A stretch of 64,000 nt of DNA from Strigops habroptila (taxonomy: Eukaryota > Chordata > Aves > Psittaciformes > Psittacidae): assembly GCF_004027225.2 (NCBI RefSeq), contig NC_044278.2, forward strand, positions 55,669,743-55,733,742, written 5' to 3'. The stretch's first letter is position 1, and every line of letters starts with the position of its first letter. A model generated the notes under the pieces. That model saw only the letters and a program-made list of their open reading frames with translations. It did no database searches and had not been told where the DNA came from. The translations under genes and the position numbers were made by a program. Below are positions 35,674-48,195 of this stretch, piece by piece.

Positions 35674-37029
35674 TATGAAACCTGTTTTTTCTGATGTATA
35701 TGCTAGCATTCTGTTATTCCATGACAAATTGGCTGAATGTCTTGGGAAGCCTGGGATGGTTTCCAATAGTTATATAAAATTAGGAGCATCTCCAGTGGTG
35801 GTAGTTTTTCACATCAGTGGAAAATAGGAAAAACATTTACTTCTAGTACTTATTTCATTATTACCTCTGCTAAATTGTGGGGTTTGGTATATTCTCTTTC
35901 ATTCTATTTATTGTGCATTGTTCTTTTTTTTCTGTATTTTTCTCTGCTGCACAAGGACTTTGCAGAATTTCCTGAAGGAAGCTGCCACAAACTATCTTGA
36001 GAATGTCAGTCATAAAATTAATTTAAGTAAGTCTTCTGTTTGTGATTCCATAGGTTTTGGATCAGCCCTGGAGAAACTGGGCATCTACTTGGAGGATGTG
36101 ATTACTTCCACAGCACAGCTGATGCTTTACTTGCATTGGTAATTCACAGAAGGTGCTAGATTAACCAGCGCAAGTGATTCAAGATGTACAGCTGAGAAAA
36201 GCCATAGTCCTCCATGGGAATCTTAATTGTCATGGTAGTAGCTTTGGCTATTGTATTTTAAAATTACAGAAGAAACTGCAAGTAGCAGGATCCTGAGGGG
36301 TAGGAGGGTACCATGTGAAATAATTATAAAATTTTTGTGCTCAACCTCCTGCTTCACAATTCTCCATTCACGCCAAAGCTAAATTTTACCATCCTTCCAT
36401 GAGAAGGACAAGTGAGGATACAGACAGTTAACAGTTCTGGATGAGGTATGACCTCTAACTCCTCAATCTAGCAATATCCCCTTTGCTGTCTTGTAGGAGA
36501 TCAGGAACCAGAAAGCCTCTTGTCTTCACTGAAGCCAGCTGTAGACAGCAGAGACATTTATTAACAGGTTGCATACATACATATACCACATATGCATTCA
36601 CTCTTTGTATTCCACCTTCCAGGATAATTTATAGGTGCAGGAAGACTGTGAAGAATTTAGCCATAACTTCCCAAAGACCACATGCAGTCTTGATCCTGAG
36701 AGTGCTGACCCTCTCTGTAAACCTGGAGGGGAGCCCTGGCAATTCATTTTGGTGTGCAGAGCAGATTTGGAAGCAAGACTGTGTAGGTCCATGGAAGGTA
36801 GATTAGCTAAATCTCCTCTTCCATGCAGAGCATTCAATTCCATGGTCCCTGGCCGACTCATACAGGGACTGGTCCCACACAACCCTCACATCTCTCATGG
36901 GGAGAGCACTGAGAAAGTGTTCTGATGACAGAGTTAAGATCCAAACAGGACTCTTGGATGAGGCTATTTCTTTTCTGGTCCATCAGACGATGTTCCTGTA
37001 GCTAAGAACATAAAGGAGCAATTGCCATC
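35674..37029. other. Unique DNA; one exon-like stretch
   Basis: No confident gene. An open frame at 35918-36142 contains two acceptor/donor-like borders (acceptor ending at 35965 with donor at 36027; acceptor ending at 36053 with donor at 36139). See findings. The rest is ordinary AT-rich sequence. Confidence 0.4.
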
Positions 37030-37850
37030 TCTATCTAGGTTAGAACTTAACGGCCTGGATGGGTGGACATCTATATGGGTAAAAAGCTGTTTGGATTATC
37101 AGTGGTTAACGGGTCATGCTCTGCACAGATGCCTGTGGTGAGTACTGCAGAGGTCTGTCCTGGGACCTGTCTTGTTTAACGTCTTTATCAATGAGCTAGC
37201 AGAGTGCATTCTAGTCAGCCTTGCAAATGATGCCAAGCTGGGGGAACAATTGATTTGTTTAAGGGTATGGCTGCTATCCCGAGGGACCCACACAGGTTGG
37301 AGGAATGTGCCAACAGAAACCTCATAGAATTCAACAATGGCAAATGCAAAGACCGCATCTAGATGTCTATGTCCAGTTTTGCCCCCAACCCCCCCAAGAT
37401 AGGAAAGACATGGACAAATTAAAGGAAGTTTAGTGGAGGGCCCCAAAGGTGATGGGGCTGGAGTTCTTGCCCTATGCAGACATCTGATCTTGTCCAGCCT
37501 GGAGAAGGGGTGCTTCTAGGTGCTACCTAACAGCTCCCCAGGTACCTATGAGGGGTCTTCAAGGAGATGGAGGTTGGCTTCTTGCAGTGGGGCATGGCAG
37601 GAGGGCAGCAGTGGGCACAAGTTAACAGGAGAGGAGAAAATTTTTCCTGGGAGTACAGTCAGGCAGTGGAGCAAGTTGTACAGAGGCTGAGCAGTCTCCG
37701 TCCTTGGAATTTTTCAAGACCCATTTGTGCAAGGTCCCGAGCAACCTGGTCTGCTCTCATAGCTGACTGTGCTTTGGGCAGGATTTTAAGTAGCGAACAT
37801 CCTAATATCCCTTCCAACCTGAATTCCTGTCAGTCCTATGATTGTCTTCC
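37030..37850 (+). mobile_element. Old, heavily decayed CR1
   Basis: Recognised from RT motif B/C text (SVLGPVLFNVFINELAE at about 37155-37205, then LANDAKLG at about 37225-37245, where FADD is expected). Next comes the linker to the C-terminus (tccagcctggagaaggggtg at about 37494), and the 3' end (gcaacctggtctgctctcatagctgac at about 37741, then ttccaacctgaattcctg and a decayed tail tcctatgattg). Frames are broken in many places and there are large gaps. It is from an older CR1 group than copies A and B. Confidence 0.85.
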
Positions 37851-38551
37851 AGTAGCTCCTTTTTAGACTTTTTTAACCAAGATTTCCTAGGCTGCAGCCT
37901 GTCCAGATCTTTTAGCAGGGAAGCAGTTTAGATTCAGGTTGTTAATCTCTATCATTCACTTGTCTGTTAGGATGAATGTACAGCATAGATCCCTACATCT
38001 GGGCCGCTTGTATAGACTTCCAATGTAACTGATAGAGAGAAAGAGACATTTCTGGGATAACATTAATCTCATCTGAAGGCAGATGTCTAAAATAGGTTGT
38101 CCAGATCATGCATAAGAATTTTTTTTTCCACTGGCTATATTGAAAGTTTAGATGAATAGCTCAGTTGTAGCTGCCTATTAATATAGTTGCCCACAATTTT
38201 AAATGAGATCATCCATATCTGAAATGCCTGCAACTATCCACCACCCTTTCTATCTGCTCTGTACGCTGAGATCTGTATGACAGACTAAAGCCGACTAGTT
38301 CCTGAGAAACTTTGGCTTTGCAGGTGGTGGCATGTGAAGCCCTGTGGGAATAATTCAAGGGTAGCAAGAATCTGTGGGCAAAAATGTCTTTGTCCATTGT
38401 ACGGAAGCACAAATGGCTGATGGAGTTTCAGAAACAATTAAATCTTGATAACACAAATGACAATTCTCTCATACCTGTCATGATAGCATGAATCAGGTGG
38501 GAATAGTCTCCCCTTTTCCCTGTTTTATATTCAGTAGATTTTTCAAGGCTT
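37851..38551. other. Unique AT-rich DNA
   Basis: Nothing recognised between the old CR1 and the next CR1 tail. Confidence 0.5.
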
Positions 38552-38780
38552 AATCATAGAATAGTTAGGGTTGGAAAGGACCTTAAGATCACCTAGTTCC
38601 AACCCCCTCTGCCATAGGCAGGGACATCTCACATTAGACCATGTTGCCCAAGGCTCTGTCCAACCTGGCCTTGGACACTGCCAGGGATGGAGCATTTGCC
38701 ACTTCTTTGGGCAACCTGTTCCCGTGCCTCACCACCCTCACAGCAAAGAATTTCTTCCGCGTATCTAACCTGAACTTTCC
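38552..38780 (-). mobile_element. CR1 3' fragment
   Basis: Minus-strand CR1 tail (taatcatagaatag at 38552), 3' UTR (ggttggaaaggaccttaaga), and ORF2 C-terminus (caaggctctgtccaacctgg, cagcaaagaatttcttccgc). It is truncated at about 38780 within the sequence for KKFF..RL. It resembles the ends of copies A and B well, so it is probably from a related subfamily. Confidence 0.94.
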
Positions 38781-41700
38781 ATCCTACGGTTGGGGAAAGG
38801 GGAAAAAAAAATACTAGCAAACTGGCATGGCAATTATGTACCTTAATCCTGCTAATTGAATGATAACCCCAAATTACTCCTTCTACGTGCAGAAGGACCA
38901 GGAGCTCTTAGAGGATCCTGCCTCACATTCCTATTTATTAAGTTTGTGTACAGTTCTGAGTACTTCTGGTGTATGAAAGAATCATGTCCTAGGCAGCCTG
39001 ACTGTAATTGCAAAATTTCAGGAGGGAAAGAGGAACACACTTTTAAAACTGAGGCCTGAGTGATGTACCTCTCTTATACAAGGTACACACACACGCGGCT
39101 GCAGGATTGCTGGATCATGGGATATTAAATACACTACCTACGACTGACAGTTCTGGTGATTAGTGTACAGAGAACTCTCATATCTCAAAGCGGCAGCACA
39201 TTAATCTGATCAGTTTTATACAGTCCTATTGTAGAAGAAGCCTCATCTTTGCAATGATAGGACTGTGTTAATTTACTGCCTAAGTACAACAGTAGCTTGG
39301 AAGAAAACTTTTTTGACTTTGCTAAAATCTTACAAGGTTCCATTTCTAGTTAGAAGCTTTTCATAACTGGAATCAAACCTGTAAGAGCAAAAAATTTAAT
39401 ACTTTCAGTTCTGTTCCCATTAAGTCAATGGCAAAACCACAATTTTGCTCTTTATGTTCCTTTCAGCAAGTAATTTATGACTCATGAATTTACTTGTTAT
39501 TACCTGACAATATTTTTCTGTCATTTCCTCCCCTCTTCCTACTGTGTGATTTTCTGTGAATGGTTTATGGCAGATAATGAAGCCACAGCTTTTGCAATCA
39601 GACGCATTCTGGCCAAAGCTGCATGGAATTTTTCTTCTTTCTGATTGAATGAATATGTGACAGTCAGTATGATGTGTACCTGAGAGAAAAGATCATTGAA
39701 AATGTCACCAGGTAAGCAAAGAGTATGGAACAGGTAGAAGTTTAGAGATGATTAGGAGGATCTGGAAGAATTTTTGTGATTTAAAACTTTTTATTTTCTT
39801 GGTCTAAGCTGTGTCAAGGAAGGAAAATAGCCTAATATCAAGGTTTCTGGCTCAATATTGGTAGAATTTAAGGGTAATTTTTCATCATATTCAATCAAAC
39901 AAAAATAGAAGGCATAATTCTGGTTCTGATTCTATTGATTAGGAAGATTTTTTTGTCACTGATTACAGTGAAGTCAAGGTTTTACATGAGGTCATTAAAA
40001 CTTGGAAAATGTAATCAAGGGTACACAAATGCAGCACACATAGGAGGCAAAAATGTCCTATGGGTTTGAATTGCTTTTGTGGAAGGCTTGTGCATGTGCA
40101 AGTAAGTGTGCTGAGTCTTGCAAAAGCAAATGATTTCTGCTCACAGATTCGTGCAGGTAGAAATGGATTCTGAAAGACTATTTGAAACTATGTTTCATAA
40201 AGTTAAGACTGTGGAGCACTGAACAGAGCTGGTTTTGACACTTGTAATGAAAGAGACAAACTTTTGTGAATTTATGGAATGAAATGAAGAGAATGATCTC
40301 AGCAGCTGAAAGGTAATTAAGCCTAAAGAGCAAAAAAATGTAAAATGCAGTTATTGTGTCAAGTTCCCAAAGCTTCATACAATTGGGATGTGTGTGCAGT
40401 TCCCTAAACTGCAAACATCAAAAGAAATAATTGGCCTTGTGGTTACAATAGCAAGTATCTGAGAAAGACACTTCCACTTCAGTTTAGATTGAAGGATGCC
40501 GAAAAGCTCTCTCAGAAATTACCTCATCCTGCTTAAGCAAGATGGCATAGATTTGGTGGCTTAAAAATATCTGAAGAGGAAAGAAACAGAAAAGTTAATT
40601 TTTGGGGAAGTTGCTGTTAGCAGAAAGTTTATTCATGCTGGAATAAAGATTCTTCTTCCCTCTAGATGCTATCTTCCCAATCAGCTTTCAGGAATATATT
40701 AAGGGAGAACACTTGAGATCGAAACAGGCAAAAAGGTTCTTTTTTTTTTTTTCATATTTGATGATACCTCTTTACAGAGTGCTGAGGAACTCCTTGCCTC
40801 AGAGCAGTGGGTTGTAATATTCAGATGAATTCAAAGATCAATCAGACAAACTCTGGTTGGAAGAGACCATTGTGATTAGCTCTGCTTCAGGATGTTCCTG
40901 AGCCACAAATAACTGGGGTTGGTGAGACTATTCTGGGAAAATATCTCTTCTGTTCTTATAAATAATCATTAAAAAATGTTCTTTTCTTACACTCTTTACT
41001 ATGTACTTGATTCTGCTCTAGGTGGAACTTCAGTCTGACTTCACACAGCAATTCCCATGGTACCTTTGTATGTGGACTGGTTTAGATTTTGGTGTACCCT
41101 AGGGATGTTCATGATATACCTGAAGTAGGATTTCTTTCATGAGCTTCCCAGTAGATTTGTTCAAGTTTGATAGGAATTCCTACAGAGAAAATTGCTTGGG
41201 GTTCTGAGTGGCATGGTTTTACTCAGCAGATAATAGGTACCTCAAAATCATGATCATAAACTCCTAGTTTGGTACACAGAGATAGAAAGGTCTTTACTTT
41301 CTATTGACCCATGTAAAAGCTAGTGTTTACCAATACCTAATATTTCCCAGTTCTGTATAAATAGAGAAGAGCTGTAGATCTTCATGGATAACAGGCTGGC
41401 ACTGGGGTAGACTGCTGAATGGGATGGGAGTTTCATCAATTTGTCCTTCTATTACAACAGTCACTCCTAAATAAAAAAATAATTGTCTCTGCTTGCACCA
41501 AGTTTCACCTTCTGGATAAAAAACAATAAAGTTGTTGTACTGAACAAAAAATTGCCTTTCATTTACATGAGAACAGGTTAAACCAAGAATTTTCTTCAGC
41601 AAAAGACCTGGAGTCCTCAGTTTTCACCCTTTCTCTTTTTAAAAGAAGTCCCCACTGTATTTCTCCTACATCCCTCAAAGGTTTTATCTGATCTCTAGTT

Positions 41701-44700
41701 TTACCAATAGCATATACCTTTGTAGGCACCAGCCATGTCATCATAAAATACTAATCTGTACTTTACAACACGGGAATAAGCACATTAGATTCATCATGGG
41801 CAGGTGTAAGCATCAAAGATCATAGAAATTCTTGTTCTTTGACACTACAGATTGTCTTCTGCTGAACTGTTCACTCCAATGTTCATTCCCCCTCTAGCTG
41901 ATGAAGAGGTTCTGCATGATTAAACTCCTATTTTAGATAACTTTTCAGGAGGAGTTCAGTGGCACATTTTTTTTCTGGCTGGTACAAGAAGCCAGGAGTC
42001 ACTATCTTCCATATAGATGCTTTAATGTGGTGAGATGAATCCTATTTTGTGAATCTAGCTCCCTTCTCAGAAAATACTTCTGCCTTCCTTTCCACCCGTG
42101 ACCCAGCAAGCACGGCTGCCTGACCGCTTTGGTAAAGCCAGGTAGCTTGATGAAGCAGCCAAATGTAATTATCCAAAAGCTTTGTCTTTTAACCATTCCA
42201 AAACATAGCCATGGCGGTAGAGGAGCAACCACAACCTTATATTGATGAGCATTACACCCATGTTGGCTGTGGTAATTCCAACTTTTTTTTTTTTTTTTCC
42301 CCCAACCAAAACCTGCAGCAGTAGCTGGGAAATTTGTTCAGATATTGAAGTAAATGGTAGCTGTATGTTTCTTCATGAAGTGAAACAATACTTTTTAATT
42401 AACATTTGTATGTGGTCTTTTTTGTACTTTTCCCCTAGTAATTATGATTCATTTTTAAAACAAAATTTGTATTTTCAGATAATCTGACTATGCTGTTACC
42501 ATGTAATTGCAGTACCGTATATGCACAGAAAAATATAGTAATTATTAGGGTGACTAGAAAGATTAATATGGATAGAAATCAATTAATTTGTTAATTTAAA
42601 TAAACCTTCCCACAGCCTCCTGATTAATTTAGTCTGTAATGCTTTAGACTTCTGGGAGTCAGAAATAAAGGATCAGTGAGTACTAGGGGTACAAGTGACT
42701 TCCTGCCTTCGTTTTTAGTATTTCACAAAATCCATCCACTGAAATGTATTGTCTATCAAACATAATACTCTATTCAGCATAAGTAGCGCTCCAGCAGTGC
42801 CAGGCAGACCCCTCCTACCCTATGCCCACCAGGCCAGAGCTCACTGTGCAGGACATCTATAAGCTGTTGGACATTTCCAAATCCTGCTGTACACATTTAC
42901 AACTACCCATGCTGATAGATAAGAAGAAATGAAATTGCCTTTGGATAAACACCTATTTCGTGGAAGCTGGGAAGAATAGGCTTAATTAGTGCTGTGGGCT
43001 TAAGGGACTCATTGTTCTACCTGAAACAAAGACTCTTTCAACATCATCCCCCTAGCAACCATGGCACTTTCAACTCCACAGCGCCCTCTGAAAGGTCCCA
43101 GGGTACGTTCTTGTTTTTTCCAGATCGTTTTTATCCCTAGTCTTGCCAGCAGCATGGCAAAGGGCAGGTTCAACATCCTTTTCAAAACAGACCATTGCTA
43201 CCCTAAAATTAACTACTAAAGCTGACTCTGACAAGCGAAGGTAAGGAGTTGAAAGACTGGGGGAAGCAAGATGAGATGGAGTTGCAGCTTTGATCTTCTT
43301 TATGCACTCACATCAATTGCATGTGGACTGGGAGCACCACAATAAATGCACTGACATATCCTGCTTGCCTACTGCAGCATGCCAGGACACATTGTGGAGA
43401 CTTTTTCTGAAAGCGTGTCTGCAAAAGCAGTCCCCTGAAAGTTTGAATCAGAGCAATACACTAGGAGAGAAAAAACTACACTGACATTCCTGTCTCCATC
43501 TGTGAGAAGACACACACTGCTGAGACACCCTCAGTACTGCGTACAGCCACAGGAAAACACACATTTCTTTATAGTGTCTAAGAAAGTAGACGATGCTATA
43601 GCCTGCAGTGTGTTTAATCCTCTGCAGTGCTTCCCACCAGCCTATAAAGGTTTGGCCCCTTTGTTCTATGCCATTAAAACCTCAGTATTTACCCCACCAT
43701 ACTATGTATTGCTCATCAATTCCATTTACTGCGGGAAGATAGCTCTTCTCATAACTTTTGACAATAGATGTCTTTCCAGAGGCAGAGTCAGTAGTAATTT
43801 GTGCATTTGTGCTTTCAAAACTCCTCACCTAGTTCTTTTTCAGCTGGCTTCCTGGGTGTCTTCCCAAGCAGCTGCAATGTTCTCCATGTTGCTTCCTTTG
43901 TTACAACTCCTTACGGCTGCTGCGCTCTGCTTTGCTGCTTCTCTCCTAAATTCCCTGACTCCTCTCAAGTTTGCTGCACCTTTCAGCTGTTGATGTGATC
44001 TCTGGTTGTCCTGCAGTAAGTGCTGTTATGGTTGCCTGCTTCACCTGGAGGAATTCTCTCCAAAGAATATTTGTATGCCTCAGGAAATGGCATAATTCAG
44101 TCTAGCAAGTAGTAATCTTTCTAGGCATTAATATTAATCCAGGCCTTAGCATCATGTCAACAAACTGTACTGCCTGGAAGCATTTTCTCATTGAGGTGAT
44201 GTACAGCTAAATGATTGACCATTCTTGGCAATTAATGGAATATTTCATTTTAGGTCAAATGAAAATGAAAACGTTTTAAATTATCCAAGTGCCTTTTCTT
44301 TTTCATTTTTCTCTTTCTCTTTGTGGACATTAAATTTAAAAATCAATTGTTTGCACAGCCCCACTGAAGATGATATTTTTTACTCTCCCTCCATTATCAC
44401 CTGACACAAGCAACATGTAGTCACAATGCTAGGCTTGGCCATGGTACCATGCACAGCTGGAACAAAAATAACCCTTCTTAATTCTACATCTTTGCAAATT
44501 GTAAGAAAAAGTTGGAAGAAAATAATCAAAAGCCCAAGTAAAAAAGAGCACTGGGTTCTTTTACTAATATACAAAGACCTTATTTTGCAGCTAACACATA
44601 ATGAAGTATATTTTCCCCTGACAAGATACCATAGAAATGACTTCAAGTATTCAACTCAAACATACAAAAGATTGATAATGTGAGTCATAGAAAATGAGAA

Positions 44701-47700
44701 GATGAAGGTAGAACTCAGTTCACAACTCTTGCAGAGCAGTAAAAGAAGCCAAAAAGGAGAGCAAAAAGCATTTATCTGGAGGATACATATTAGAACTCCC
44801 TGCTACCCATATGCTTGTAAAAAAACTATAATATTGCAGATATAACTGTATAGATGAAGCGCTTCTGTAGGCTGATAAAAACAAAGAAAGAACTTCAAAA
44901 ACAGCCGAACATTTATCGACATTAAATACACCAAGGTCTGAGTTCTGAAATCCTTTGCCTAGCCAAAGCTGAATTATATATCCAGTGGCCACTCACCCAC
45001 TCTTCAGCCCAGGTGTAGTACTTTGGAATTGATGCTATTGCCTTTCTTGCTGTTTTTTAGGGGAGGTTGGTGGTTGTTTTGGGGTTTTTTCCAAATTTTC
45101 AGGATCATTATTGGTCTCCCCAAATACTCTAGGTCAATTTTGACTTTTAGATTTCGGTTCAATGCTTTCAGGGCAAGGAAATGCTTATCATATCTTTAGA
45201 AAGAATGCAATCAGTCTCTTCATAGCCAGATTATCCCAGAGAAAGTTAACTGATTTCAAGATAATTAATTTGCATTAGCAAAGTAATTGAGCCTGTTCCA
45301 CAAAATACAGCTTGGAACAATAGCATTATTTCTACAGCGAAAGTTATTCTGGTGGACTACTCATCTCAGAATCAGTCCTTGTGTTTCCCATTACTTTTTT
45401 CTGTTATATTTTTTACTGATTATTCTAGGGTTTTTTTGATATTTTATAAATTTGCATTTACAGTAAGTATTTAATTGACTTTATCAAAATAATTTTATAA
45501 ATTATTGTTATGAATCAATAGAACAATCTATATGACAAAATAATGAAAATTAAAAAGTATAATTTGTAATTTTGAATATTATTTGGGGTCTGGATCATAT
45601 GACTCAAGCTGTATTTTTTTCTATACTCTATGTGTCCTCATCACAGTTAAATGTGACATTGTTACCAAGGTTCATTGGTATTTGTACGTTAGGAATAAGC
45701 CATATAGAGTTTTTGATACAAGTATGTGTCTGAATATATTTTTCTTTCTCTACAGTTAGAACATTTAACTTAGTTTCACAGTGGGAAACCTTCAGATGTC
45801 TCTAGTGAAATTCCAAGGCTGAATGAAATTATCATCCTTTAAAACCTTAAATCATGACCTGAATGTCACACAAATCTTGCAGGGAGTCATATTTAAATGT
45901 AAATGCAATGCTTTTAGTGGAGAAATTAAACTAACTTTAATATAAAAAGATATTTTTTAAAAGACAATTTTTAAACCACTTCTGTTACTCCTGAGCTCTT
46001 TGTCTTGGCAATATTGCAGAGTGGAATTTTCTTATGAGAAATTCTACCTCTGTCGAATTTTTTACATTGAACTTAAAATCAGCGATGATTAGTGTTCTGA
46101 GCAGAAAATCATGAACTTTAGCAATAAAAAATTTCTACTGTGTTTTCTAATTCATTTTTGTGTCGCAGTAACATTGTTCATTATTTCAGAGTTACTATTG
46201 TAGTTTATATCTTCCTTTAAATATGGCAAATACTAAACCTTGCACTGCTTCTAATTAGGACTTTTTCACTGCCTTACATAATAGGTGTCACTGAGAAACA
46301 GGATCACTTTCCTTGCAGAGACTATTCAGAGAAATTCTCAAAAAAAATCTTGTTTCAAAGAAAGATCCTGGGCTAAAAACAGTTTGGGAAAGAGGTGAAA
46401 GAGGCAAAGTCACAATGCAGGCATGTCCAAACTCAAGGACATCAACCCACTGTAAACATACCCTTCTTTCATGGTAGATGCATCTTAATCGGTTAATATC
46501 ATGTGAGTCTCAAAGCACACATGGATCTTCTTTCCCTGCAGTGTCCTTCTGATCTTTTGTGATGACTAATGACTAGATAAGAGTATGGTGCAATAGGTCC
46601 AGGGACTACATCTTACAGGACAATTATTTTTAGGTGCTAAGGAAAGACATCCAAGACTCTGCAGGCAACTATGTTTCTGTTTATAATCAGCATCCCTTTC
46701 TTCAGCTGAGTACTCCAGTTTAAAAGCCAAGTGTCCCTTAATGCTACATAAATTTTTCCTCGCAAGATCATTAAAACCTTTAAAGTCTGCAGAATTGTGT
46801 TTAGACAAATAATCTACTGAAATGCTTTCTCCATCCAAAGTTTGATACACCAGTTCTGAAGTATCATCTAGCTGCAGCAGCAGGGTGTTGATTCTTTATA
46901 AGCAATTGTCTATTGTGCGTACATTTCATACCCTTGCCTTTTGCTACTCAGAGAATTTCCCCATATACTAATGGCTAAAGGGAAGGCACGTCAAGGCTGG
47001 GTTTTTTTCCATTCTTATGGAGGTTCCCCCAGCGAATCCTTTGCTGTTTGTGCTGGAGCCATCCCCTTCTCCACTAGATTACAGGAAAGTAGCAAGGGCA
47101 GAGTCTGATACAGTGCGTTCGTTAGTTTTAAAATTAAAATTCACTGTTGACAGAAGCTGTATTTGAAAGGTAGCAGAGGACTGCATTGTCCTATGCTTTT
47201 ACATTCCTTCAGAGCTAAAGAAGGTTTTATTTTGGTTGCTCCGCTTGTTGGAGTCCATCAATTTCCTCTGGAGTCTGTCAAGCCCTCCTATGCTCACATA
47301 TTCCTGAACAAGCAATAAAAGGTTACTGTTTAATCCCCTGGACCTCTGCAGAGCTAATTTACTTTGCTTGCTTATTTTTCCCTCCCTTATTCCGCCCATT
47401 TAAAATTACATTAATTACATGCATATAAAAATACGCTGTCCCTTTGACATTAATTACTTGGCAGTGAAGATTGATGAACTTTGTAAAATGTTGTGTTACA
47501 CATTCATAAATGGCTAACAGCTTTTATGGGTCACCAGTACAGTGGGAACTCTAGTAGTGACCACAGAAAAGTTTCCTGTTGGTAGCCAAGAGAAAAAACA
47601 AACAGCAAAACACTAAAAAAATCCACTTTTGAGAAAAATAAGTAGTTTGGTATACAAAATGTAACACAAAGTGTCTTTCTAGATGAAAGTTTCATTCTCT

Positions 47701-48094
47701 GTAGTCATTTCCCTCTGTAATAGGTAGCCTGTAATGCTTTTCTTTTGAACTCTAATGACAATTTTGTTAAAACTTTGGTCAGTTACCTCCCTAAGCTTTG
47801 AGTACTTTTCTTCATATTTCTATTTTTGTATAAAGGAGAAAATCTACTACTGAATGACATTGATAGTATTGTTCTTGCAAATCTGCCAGGGTTTTCACAA
47901 TCGTTTGAGTAGAGACAGAAGACATTAACAGTGCTATAAGGGGCTTATTATTAAGAGCAGAGCTGCACAGCAACAAGTAGGTACAACATTAAGAAAGTTG
48001 GAAAAAAAAGGTGCTTCAAACATTAATGTGACCAAGACTGTTTTGTAATTTCCTGAATATTACCATGTGTAGTCTACATAGTTCCTGGTGGGAG
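38781..48094. other. Long AT-rich unique region with no recognisable gene
   Basis: More than 9 kb without an identifiable exon or repeat. The longest frame, 43502-43993 (163 codons), has no domain I know and a length expected by chance in a window of this size. A T16 run is at 42283-42298. A faint CR1-tail-like string near 40850-40900 is too short to call. Confidence 0.55.
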
Positions 48095-48195
48095 GAAGTC
48101 TTCTGGTAGTGAGCTTTTAATACAGCCCAGGAAAAGGTTGGCTTTCTGGGTTGCAAGTGCACATTGGGGGTCATGTTGAGCTTGTCGGGTCATAT
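48095..48195 (-). mobile_element. Short internal CR1 fragment
   Basis: About 100 bases match the CR1 ORF2 region encoding [11 protein letters not shown]. Plus-strand cagcccaggaaaaggttggc and tttctgggttgcaagtgcac compare with the equivalent at 15640-15685 of copy B. Neither the tail nor the rest of ORF2 is present. Confidence 0.85.

Noticed and set aside
40850..40925. String resembling a CR1 3' end (ctctggttggaagagaccattgtgattag)
   Set aside because: Only one short block matches and no tail or ORF2 sequence follows; too weak to call.
43502..43993. 163-codon open frame
   Set aside because: No known domain or splice context. With stop codons about every 16-20 codons in this DNA, a few frames of this size are expected in 64 kb on six frames.
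45000..45035. agcccaggtgtagtactttgg, like the CR1 KVLHLG block in antisense
   Set aside because: About 20 bases with mismatches and no flanking CR1 similarity.
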